Assembly (NCBI RefSeq): GCF_030811685.1
Contig: NZ_JAUSRF010000019.1
Span: 1 to 64,000 of the forward strand
DNA from: Neorhizobium huautlense
GTDB taxonomy: Bacteria > Pseudomonadota > Alphaproteobacteria > Rhizobiales > Rhizobiaceae
Reading direction: 5' to 3'
DNA: 64,000 nucleotides
Of the stretch, positions 57,771 to 64,000 are shown in pieces (the stretch's first letter is position 1; every line of letters starts with the position of its first letter). The translations under genes were made by a program, and so were the position numbers. Under the pieces are notes generated by a model. That model made no database searches. It worked only from the letters and a program-made list of their open reading frames with translations, and was not told the origin of the DNA.

Positions 57771-58454
57771 AGAGCGGTGGCTCGGGGATTCTGCACAGCG
57801 GGGATAAGTGGAAATTCTGCTTGAGTTCGGCTTAGATGCCGGGAACAGGAGATGCCATGACGAGACGACCGTGCCGGAACCACAGCCCGGCTTTCAAGGC
57901 GAAAGTTGCGCTTGCTGCAATCCGAGGTGAGCAGACACTGGTGGAATTATCCGAGCAATTCGACGTGCATGCCAATCAGATCAAGCAGTGGAAAGACCAG
58001 CCCTTGAGGGTGCGACCGGCGTTTTCGGCGATGAAGCGAAACCGGAACCGACGGGTCCGACCGTCGATGTGAAAACGCTTCACGCCAAGATCGGCGAACT
58101 GACCTTGGAGAAAGATTTTTGTCCGGTGCGCTCGGCAAGGCGGGATTGCTGGGCGGAAAGGAATGATCGACCGAGAGCACAAGCTGTCGGTCGTGAGACA
58201 GGTCAGGATCATCGGCTTCACGGCGGTGCTCAAGAAAGCTGAGATTGCCATCTCGATGGACGGCAAGAGCGCGGGCGGGACAACGTGTTCGTCGAACGGC
58301 TTTGGCGGTCGATCAAATACGAAGAGGTCTATCTCCACGCCTACAAGACCGTGTCCGAGGCACGCGCTGGCACCGATGATGGTGGTGGCACAATCGAGGC
58401 AGAAATCCACTTAACGAAACGCCCGAAGCTGTTCAGACAAACCAAGCCACCTCT
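57771..58454 (+). mobile_element. IS3-family insertion sequence remnant
   Basis: Starting at 57857, MTRRPCRNHSPAFKAKVALA and ELSEQFDVHANQIKQWK are the helix-turn-helix of IS3-family OrfA. One-base deletions near 58005 and 58117 shift the frame (LEGATGVFGDEAKPEP, then LSGALGKAGLLGGKE). OrfB starts at 58163 (MIDREHKLSVVRQVRIIGF) and jumps, by a large internal deletion, to the end of the catalytic domain in another frame (VFVERLWRSIKYEEVYLHAY). Matching ends are AGAGCGGTGGCTCGG at 57771 and, reversed, AGAGGTGGCTTGG ending at 58454. At about 680 bases it is half the usual size and inactive. Confidence 0.88.
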
Positions 58455-58668
58455 CTTGATTGAGGCAAGTCAAGAGTTTCGGTCAGTCACCTGAACGGGA
58501 CAAGCCTGCCGGCCGCGAGTTCGCTGTGCACATGTCGGTTTTCGGCCTCCCGCTCCCAAATCATCCCGCAAGCTTGGTTGCGGAAGTCACAAGCTCTCCG
58601 GAATTTGCAGAGGACGCCTTTCTGCATCGTCATAAAACCTTCATTTGACTTGATCACATTCGATCTTA

Positions 58669-58692
58669 TCAATGATTGCATACGATCATTGA
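58669..58692. promoter_or_regulatory. 8+8 inverted repeat, candidate DeoR operator
   Basis: TCAATGAT (58669-58676) and ATCATTGA (58685-58692) are perfect arms around TGCATACG. The repeat ends 16 bases before the DeoR start, in an AT-rich stretch. Autoregulation by the DeoR protein, and control of the importer genes behind it, is inferred. Confidence 0.7.
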
Positions 58693-58708
58693 TTGAGCAT
58701 CCTCGTCC

Positions 58709-59503
58709 ATGGAAAACGAAGCTAACGAAAACCATTTCACGTCCGCTGCACAGCGCCAAGCTCGTCTTCTTGGCCATCTGCGCTCGGAAATGTTTGCTGA
58801 CGCGCAGGCACTCAAAGACGCACTCGGCGTCTCCATCGCGACCGTACGCCGGGATTTGACAGAGCTGGAGGCCCGCGGCCTTCTCAAGCGGATGCATGGA
58901 GGCGCCGCCATCATCAACCAGGCAACGCGTGACCATGTCGTTTCTGTTCGCGAAGAAATCAATGCGGCGGAGAAGGCTCGTATCGGCGCCGCGGCTGCTG
59001 AGATGATCGTCGACGGCGACGCTGTCATCATCGACAGCGGCACCACGTCCCTGCAGGCGGCAAAACATCTGGCCGGCCGAGCGTCCCTGACTTTCATCAC
59101 CAACGGAACAGACACTCTGGCACAGCTGGTCGCAGGCGGTCAGCGAGATGTACACCTGATTGGCGGTAGATACATCGAGATCAATCGCTCGCTCGGCGGC
59201 CCGATGGCCGTCGACGCAATACGCCGTTTCAGCGTTGATAAAGTGATCCTCAGCGTCGCCGCAGTCGATCTGAAACGCGGTGTCATCGCCACGACAGGCC
59301 TCGATATCAGCGCTGTTCAGGCGGCTATGATCGAAATCGCTCAAACCGTGATCGTCGTCGCGGACAACTCCAAGTTCGATAGATCGGCCTTGTCCGTCAT
59401 CGCCCCCCTGAGCGCAATCGATCACATCGTTACCGACGAAAACACACGTCCCCTTACTGCTTCTCTTTCAAGCGAACTGCAGGCGAAATTCATCTTCGTC
59501 TGA
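58709..59503 (+). CDS. DeoR-family transcriptional regulator
   Basis: A 264-residue DeoR/GlpR-type repressor. The N-terminal winged helix (ARLLGHLRSEMFADAQALKDALGVSIATVRRDLTELEARGLLKRMHGGA; core LGVSIATVRRDLTELEARGL) precedes a sugar-phosphate-isomerase-like effector domain (DAVIIDSGTTSLQAAKHL, FITNGTDTLAQLV, LIGGRYIEINRSLGG, VVADNSKFDRSAL). Effectors of the family are phosphorylated sugars or glycerol phosphate. It is followed after 24 bases by the importer ATPase, so it heads the UgpBAEC-like operon. Confidence 0.92.
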   Translation: MENEANENHFTSAAQRQARLLGHLRSEMFADAQALKDALGVSIATVRRDLTELEARGLLKRMHGGAAIINQATRDHVVSVREEINAAEKARIGAAAAEMIVDGDAVIIDSGTTSLQAAKHLAGRASLTFITNGTDTLAQLVAGGQRDVHLIGGRYIEINRSLGGPMAVDAIRRFSVDKVILSVAAVDLKRGVIATTGLDISAVQAAMIEIAQTVIVVADNSKFDRSALSVIAPLSAIDHIVTDENTRPLTASLSSELQAKFIFV

Positions 59504-59527
59504 CGCCAAAATTCAGGAACATACTCA

Positions 59528-60589
59528 ATGGATATTTCCGTATCCCATCTTGTGAAAGATTGGGGCACATCCCGTGCTGTCGACGATATCAGCTTCGCGG
59601 CCGAAAAAGGTCAATTCATTGCTCTTCTCGGACCGTCCGGCTGCGGCAAGTCGACAACGCTGCGCCTGATCGCAGGACTGGATGACGCGACGTCCGGCAC
59701 CATCGCGATTGGTGATCGCGATGTCACCAGATTGATGCCTGCCAAGCGCGGGCTCTCCATGGTGTTTCAGTCCTATGCGCTGTTTCCGCACCTGACGGCT
59801 GCGGAAAATATCCTGTTCGGCCTTTCTGTCCGTGGGTTCTCGAAAGGAGAACAGCAGGCGAAACTGAAACTGACGGCCGACATGCTTGGGCTCGAACATC
59901 TCCTTGATCGCCGCCCATCACAAATGTCCGGCGGCCAGCAGCAGCGTGTGGCGCTGGGTCGCGCCCTGATCGCCGAAACCTCCGTTTGCCTGCTGGATGA
60001 ACCGCTTTCCAACCTGGATGCCAAGCTGCGTGCCGGCATGCGCACCGAGATCCGTTCGCTGCAAAAACGGCTCGGGATCACCATGCTTTATGTCACCCAT
60101 GATCAGACCGAGGCGATGAGCATGGCCGATCAGGTCATCCTCATGAATGGCGGGCGCATCGAGCAGGCAGGGTCGCCCACCGATCTTTATGAAAAGCCCG
60201 CATCGGTGTTCGCGGCCCGTTTCATCGGCACACCGCCGATGAACGTTCTCGATCTCGCGAAGGTGGAAGGCGGCATGGGACTGCCCGGCAGCATGCGCCT
60301 TCTGGCTGCACAAACGAGCGGTGAACTCCAGCTCGGCATTCGACCGGAACACATTCATCTGTCGGACGACGGAGAGCCTGCAGTCGTTCAGGCCAGTGAA
60401 TATTTTGGCGCCGACACGATCCTCACCTGTTGCATCGGTCCGCAATCGCTGCAGGTCCGCCTGCCCGGTCGCGCCGGGGTCAGCGAAGGCGCCGCAATCA
60501 GATTGGGCTGGTCGCCGACCGCCCTGCAATTCTTCGACAGGTCCACGGGACTTCGTCGGGATGACGTGACTGTTTTCAAAAACCCATAA
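59528..60589 (+). CDS. UgpC/MalK-like ABC transporter ATPase
   Basis: A 353-residue ATPase with Walker A LGPSGCGKSTTLRL, MVFQSYALFPHLTAAENILFGL (core VFQSYALFPHLTAAENIL), signature MSGGQQQRVALGRA, Walker B VCLLDEPLSNLD and H-loop YVTHDQTEAMS. The TOBE-type regulatory part (FIGTPPMNVLDLAKVEGG, LGIRPEHIHLS) is typical of sugar and glycerol-3-phosphate importers. It is the first transporter gene after DeoR and precedes the binding-protein gene by 13 bases. Confidence 0.93.
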   Translation: MDISVSHLVKDWGTSRAVDDISFAAEKGQFIALLGPSGCGKSTTLRLIAGLDDATSGTIAIGDRDVTRLMPAKRGLSMVFQSYALFPHLTAAENILFGLSVRGFSKGEQQAKLKLTADMLGLEHLLDRRPSQMSGGQQQRVALGRALIAETSVCLLDEPLSNLDAKLRAGMRTEIRSLQKRLGITMLYVTHDQTEAMSMADQVILMNGGRIEQAGSPTDLYEKPASVFAARFIGTPPMNVLDLAKVEGGMGLPGSMRLLAAQTSGELQLGIRPEHIHLSDDGEPAVVQASEYFGADTILTCCIGPQSLQVRLPGRAGVSEGAAIRLGWSPTALQFFDRSTGLRRDDVTVFKNP

Positions 60590-60602
60590 TCGGAGAGATC
60601 CA

Positions 60603-61901
60603 GTGCATATTATCAAACGGAACCTGCTGAAACTTGCAGCAACCGGGCTTGTGCTCGGCGTCGTCGGTGCGTCGCAGGCATTCGCCCAGACGAAACTCGA
60701 CTTCTATTATCCGGTCCAGGTCGGTGGCCCCGTTACCAAGGTCATCGACGGCTATGTCGCGAAATTCATGGCCGAAAACCCGGGCATTCAGGTCGCTCCG
60801 ATCTATTCGGGCAATTACAACGACACGACGACCAAGGCCCTGACAGCCGCCAAGGCCGGCACGCCGCCCGCGATTGCCGTGTTGCTCGCCACCGACGTCT
60901 TCACGCTGATCGACGAGGATGTCGTCGAGCCGATCGACCAGTTCGTCAAGACCGATGAGGACAAGGCCTGGCTGGACGGCTTCATGCCGGCCTACCTGAA
61001 GAGCGCGCAGACGGAAGGCCATCTCTGGTCGGTGCCGTTCCAGCGTTCTACCGCCGTGATGTACTACAACAAGCAGGCCTTCAAGGATGCCGGTCTTGAT
61101 CCGGAAAACTATCCAAAAACCTGGGATGACATGGTTGCCGCAGGCAAGGCCGTCACCCAGAAGGATGCATCCGGCAACACCACACGCTGGGGTATCGGCA
61201 TTGCCGGCAATGTCGGCTCCTCGCAATGGATGTTCGGCGCGCTGGCCGCCCAGAACGGCGCCCGTCTGATGAACGACGAAGGCACGGAAACCTATCTCAC
61301 CGACCCGAAGGTCGTCGAAGCGCTGCAATACTGGGTGGACCTGTCGAAAAAGAACGGCGTACATCCGCAGGGCATTTTTGAATGGGGCACGGCACCTGCC
61401 GACTTCCTCGCCGGCCGCGTTTCGATGATCTGGCACACCACCGGCAACCTGACCAATATCCGCAAGAATGCGACGTTCGATTTCGGCGTCGCACCTTTCC
61501 CGGGCCACCCGAACCCGGCATCCACTCTCGGCGGCGGCAATTTCTACATCTTCAAGGATACATCCGACGAACAGAAACAGGCCGCGTTCAAGCTGGCAAA
61601 ATTCCTGACCTCCGACGAGATCCTTGCCGACTGGGCGGTCCAGACCGGTTACGTCGCTCCGCGTGACGGCGCCTGGAAGACCCAGACGCTGACCGACTAT
61701 ACCGCAGAGGAGCCCAACGCTCTGGTGGCTCTGAAGCAGATCCCAAACGCCGTGCCGGAATTCTCCACGCATGAGAATGCCCGCACGACAAAAATCCTCA
61801 ACGACGCTCTGGCCGCGGCGCTGACCGGCAACAAGACGCCGGAGAAGGCACTGGCTGACGCCCAGACCGAGATCGACAAGATCCTCAAGCAGTATCGCTG
61901 A
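60603..61901 (+). CDS. UgpB-like extracellular solute-binding protein
   Basis: A 432-residue periplasmic binding protein starting at GTG 60603 with CGGAGAG upstream. A signal peptide (NLLKLAATGLVLGVVGASQA) is followed by KLDFYYPVQVGGPVTKVIDG, VAPIYSGNYNDTTTKALTAAK, LWSVPFQRSTAVMYYNKQAF, GLDPENYPKTWDDMV and FAWHTTGNL-like MIWHTTGNLTNIRK. The run PFxxSTxVxYYNKxAFKxAGLDPE is shared with the glycerol-3-phosphate binding protein UgpB. The ligand is probably glycerol phosphate, a glycerophosphodiester or a related molecule. A strong hairpin follows. Confidence 0.9.
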   Translation: MHIIKRNLLKLAATGLVLGVVGASQAFAQTKLDFYYPVQVGGPVTKVIDGYVAKFMAENPGIQVAPIYSGNYNDTTTKALTAAKAGTPPAIAVLLATDVFTLIDEDVVEPIDQFVKTDEDKAWLDGFMPAYLKSAQTEGHLWSVPFQRSTAVMYYNKQAFKDAGLDPENYPKTWDDMVAAGKAVTQKDASGNTTRWGIGIAGNVGSSQWMFGALAAQNGARLMNDEGTETYLTDPKVVEALQYWVDLSKKNGVHPQGIFEWGTAPADFLAGRVSMIWHTTGNLTNIRKNATFDFGVAPFPGHPNPASTLGGGNFYIFKDTSDEQKQAAFKLAKFLTSDEILADWAVQTGYVAPRDGAWKTQTLTDYTAEEPNALVALKQIPNAVPEFSTHENARTTKILNDALAAALTGNKTPEKALADAQTEIDKILKQYR

Positions 61902-61920
61902 TTTCTCGTCTCGAAAACGC

Positions 61921-61949
61921 GGCTACGCGGCGACATGCGCCGCGTAGCC
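61921..61949 (+). other. Strong intercistronic hairpin after the binding-protein gene
   Basis: GGCTACGCGGCG (61921-61932) pairs fully with CGCCGCGTAGCC (61938-61949) around ACATG. It lies 20 bases after the binding-protein stop and 38 before the permease start. With no T-run it is better read as an mRNA-stabilising or attenuating hairpin than as a full terminator. Confidence 0.7.
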
Positions 61950-61986
61950 TCATTCTTCATCATGCAACGGATGCTGTTGATCGCCC

Positions 61987-62862
61987 ATGAACAAATCCCG
62001 CAATTTTCTCTATGGAAGCCTGCTGCTCCTGCCGGCCGCGGTCCTTCTGTGGACCTTTACATACCAGCCGGTTCTGGCGACCATCTACAACAGCTTCTTC
62101 ACCACGCCCAAAGGCAGGCGTCCGTCCGTCTTCATCGGCGCAGACCATTACACGCGCATGATCGAGGACCCCGTCTTCTGGCAGGCGCTGACAAACAACA
62201 TCCTTTATGCCGCCGTGACCATTCCGGCCTCGATGGGACTGGCGTTGGCCATGGCGCTGTTCGTCAACAGCCGCATGTCCGGACAAGGCCTTGTCCGCAT
62301 GGCCTATTTCACGCCGACCGTGCTGCCCATGGTTGCCGTCGCCAATATCTGGCTGTTCTTCTATGCTCCGAGCTATGGGCCGGTAGACCAGCTGCTCGGC
62401 CTGATCGGGCTTGGTCACAATAACCTTCTGGGCACGCCGTCGACAGCGCTCTGGTCGTTGATCGTCATTACGATCTGGAAAGAAGCCGGCTTCTTCATGA
62501 TCTTTTATCTGGCGGCACTCCAGCAGATTTCACCGACGCTGATCGAAGCAGCAAGGCTTGAGGGCGCAAGCCCCTGGCAGATTTTTCGCCGCGTCACCGC
62601 GCCGCTGATCATGCCGACCACGCTGTTCGTGCTCGTCAACGCACTGATCGGCGCCTTCCGCCTTGTCGACCATGTCATTGCGCTGACCAAGGGCGGGCCC
62701 GACAATTCAACGACGCTCCTGCTCTTCTACATCTATGAAACCGGCTTCCAATACTGGGACACCAGCTACGCCGCAGCGCTCACCGTGTTCCTGCTCGCCG
62801 TCCTTGCGCTGATCGCGCTGTTCCAATTCGGCTATCTCGACAGAAAAGTGCATTACCGATGA
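61987..62862 (+). CDS. UgpA-like ABC transporter permease
   Basis: A 291-residue permease with six membrane helices (LYGSLLLLPAAVLLWTFTYQP, LSLAMALFVN-type segment PASMGLALAMALFVNSRM, TVFLLAVLALIALFQFGYL) and the EAA loop IEAARLEGASPWQIFRRVTAPLIMP. FTYQPVLATIYNSFF near the start is typical of UgpA/LacF-class subunits. It overlaps the second permease gene by 4 bases and works with it. Confidence 0.92.
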   Translation: MNKSRNFLYGSLLLLPAAVLLWTFTYQPVLATIYNSFFTTPKGRRPSVFIGADHYTRMIEDPVFWQALTNNILYAAVTIPASMGLALAMALFVNSRMSGQGLVRMAYFTPTVLPMVAVANIWLFFYAPSYGPVDQLLGLIGLGHNNLLGTPSTALWSLIVITIWKEAGFFMIFYLAALQQISPTLIEAARLEGASPWQIFRRVTAPLIMPTTLFVLVNALIGAFRLVDHVIALTKGGPDNSTTLLLFYIYETGFQYWDTSYAAALTVFLLAVLALIALFQFGYLDRKVHYR

Positions 62863-63680
62863 CCAGTGTTTCCACCCCGAAAGCCGGCATTATAACGACG
62901 CTTGGTGCATGGCTGCTCGCCTTCATCTGGATCTCGCCCCTGCTTTTCGCATTCTGGGCCGCCTTTCACCCAGCCACGGGCGCGAGTTCCTTCGATCTGT
63001 TTGCGCCGCTGACACTGGAAAATTTTTCCCAGGTGCTCGCGGCCGCCCCCTTCCCGCGCTATTTTCTCAACACCTTCCTGCTGGTGTCGCTGATCCTTGC
63101 CTGCCAGCTGGTCGTCTGCACGCTTGCGGCCTACGCCTTCGTCTGTTTTCCGTTCCGCGGCTCCGGCATTCTTTTCATGCTGGTACTGATCCAGCTGATG
63201 ATCATGCCGGAAATCCTGCTGGTGGAGAACTACCGGACACTGGCAAACCTTGGCCTGCGCGACACCATTCTTGGTATGGGCTTGCCCTATCTCGCCTCCG
63301 CCTTCGGCATCTTCCTGTTTCGGCAGACGTTCAAGAGCATTCCAAAGGAGCTGGAAGAAGCGGCAAGGCTGGAAGGCGCCAATGCGTTTCAGATCCTGAT
63401 GCGGGTCTTCGTGCCGCTCGCCAAACCTACCTATATCGCCTTCGGTCTGGTCACCGTCAGCTATCACTGGAACAATTTTCTTTGGCCGCTGGTCGTCACC
63501 AACTCCGTGGAAACGCGCCCGACCACCGTCGGCCTGCAGGTTTTTGCCACCGTCGAACAGGGTGTCGACTGGGCACGGGTGACGGCCGCAACACTTCTTT
63601 CAGTCGCCCCGCTGCTCGTCGCATTCATCCTCTTCCAGCGCCAGTTCGTGCAGAGTTTTATGCGCGCCGGCATTCGTTAA
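62859..63680 (+). CDS. UgpE-like ABC transporter permease
   Basis: A 273-residue MalG/UgpE-class permease with six membrane helices (LGAWLLAFIWISPLLFAFWAA, CQLVVCTLAAYAFVCFPF, LLSVAPLLVAFILFQ) and the EAA loop ELEEAARLEGANAFQILMRVFVPLAKP (core EEAARLEGANAFQILMRVFV). The C-terminal VAFILFQRQFVQSFMRAGIR is characteristic of the class. It follows the partner permease with a 4-base overlap and precedes the phosphodiesterase gene by 12 bases. Confidence 0.93.
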   Translation: MTSVSTPKAGIITTLGAWLLAFIWISPLLFAFWAAFHPATGASSFDLFAPLTLENFSQVLAAAPFPRYFLNTFLLVSLILACQLVVCTLAAYAFVCFPFRGSGILFMLVLIQLMIMPEILLVENYRTLANLGLRDTILGMGLPYLASAFGIFLFRQTFKSIPKELEEAARLEGANAFQILMRVFVPLAKPTYIAFGLVTVSYHWNNFLWPLVVTNSVETRPTTVGLQVFATVEQGVDWARVTAATLLSVAPLLVAFILFQRQFVQSFMRAGIR

Positions 63681-63692
63681 GTTGGAACGACC

Positions 63693-64000
63693 ATGCTTAT
63701 CGCCCATATTTCGGATTTTCATCTGTTCGCGAACGAACCCGAGACACCTCCGGTCCGGCTTGACATCGAACGCGTCGCCCGCAGGATCGTTGACGACCTG
63801 GCGAATTTCTCGCCTACACTCGATGCCGTCGCGTTTACCGGCGACGTCGCCGATGGCGGATCGACTGCCGACTACGACATGTTGAAGGACGTTCTCGCAC
63901 CGTTGAAAGTGCCGGTGCTGATCGTACCGGGCAATCATGACAGACGCGCCAATCTGCGGGCCGCCTTTGCCGATCGTCTGCCCTTCGAAACCGGCAGTTT
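63693..64000 (+). CDS. GpdQ/CpdA-like metallophosphodiesterase, 3' end off the window
   Basis: The first 102 residues of a class III phosphodiesterase: MLIAHISDFHLFANEPETPP with the metal motif DxH (Asp8, His10), VAFTGDVADGGSTADYDML with GD, and VLIVPGNHDRRANLRAAF with GNH(D). The remaining His motifs are beyond the edge. LIAHISDxH, GDxxxxG and PLxxIPGNHD-type segments are those of glycerophosphodiesterase GpdQ and cyclic-nucleotide phosphodiesterase CpdA. Placed behind a UgpBAEC-like importer, glycerophosphodiester cleavage is the more likely role; this is inference. There is no signal peptide, so it acts in the cytoplasm. Confidence 0.85.
   Translation, partial: MLIAHISDFHLFANEPETPPVRLDIERVARRIVDDLANFSPTLDAVAFTGDVADGGSTADYDMLKDVLAPLKVPVLIVPGNHDRRANLRAAFADRLPFETGS

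Noticed and set aside
1..64000. tRNA, rRNA, CRISPR arrays, prophage or conjugation genes
   Set aside because: None were seen. There are no spaced short direct repeats, cloverleaf candidates or integrase-like proteins in the frames read.

Overview
The window is GC-rich, almost fully coding, and looks like accessory catabolic DNA of an alphaproteobacterium of the Rhizobiaceae (Agrobacterium/Rhizobium type). The reasons are a rhizobial-style inositol operon with IolC fused to a DUF2090 domain, many solute-binding-protein ABC importers each with a local LacI, DeoR or LysR regulator, a FixJ-type two-component pair, and palindromic mosaic repeats of the rhizobial intergenic kind. I saw no rRNA, tRNA, CRISPR array or replication genes, so chromosome, chromid or plasmid cannot be decided.

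Left part (1-20000), inositol and related polyols. A truncated glycine-zipper gene at the edge is followed by a LacI regulator (182-1195) divergent from a four-gene plus-strand operon (1312-5521) of IolG-like, IolE-like and two more Gfo/Idh/MocA proteins. Convergent to it, on the minus strand from 19910 down to 5585, lies a second LacI gene, a ribose/inositol-type ABC importer with two solute-binding proteins, and iolH, iolG, iolI, iolC, iolD, iolE and iolB. This covers uptake of inositol and its conversion to the aldolase products, apart from the final semialdehyde dehydrogenase (IolA/MmsA), which is not here. Candidate operators are visible for both LacI proteins.

Middle (20400-36600). A membrane histidine kinase and FixJ-type regulator stand next to a secreted HbpS/GlcG-family protein. 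A frameshifted metallophosphoesterase and a ParDE toxin-antitoxin pair follow. Next come two minus-strand operons separated by a LysR gene. One has a polyamine/opine-type ABC importer core, a three-subunit Oox/Hcn-like amine dehydrogenase and RidA. The other has a matching binding protein, an MmgE/PrpD protein, an AtzG-like small subunit and an amidase. Together they look like a pathway for an unidentified N-substituted amino compound.

Right-middle (36900-49200), export and detoxification. An MFS DHA2 exporter is divergent from a TetR gene, followed by an RND adaptor and pump whose outer-membrane partner is only a fragment, then an IS5-family remnant. Two glutathione transferases, an old-yellow-enzyme reductase, a LysR regulator and a GloB-like hydrolase follow. 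Three copies of a 30-bp motif upstream of yghU, the OYE gene and the gloB-like gene suggest one electrophile-response regulon.

Right end (49700-64000), two more sugar importers. A LacI-controlled operon carries a binding-protein importer, a GH63-type glucosylglycerate/mannosylglycerate hydrolase and a glycerate 2-kinase, which together predict use of a glycosylglycerate compatible solute. After an IS3-family remnant comes a DeoR-controlled UgpBAEC-like importer with a GpdQ-like phosphodiesterase that runs off the edge, predicting uptake and cleavage of glycerophosphodiesters or related phosphodiesters.
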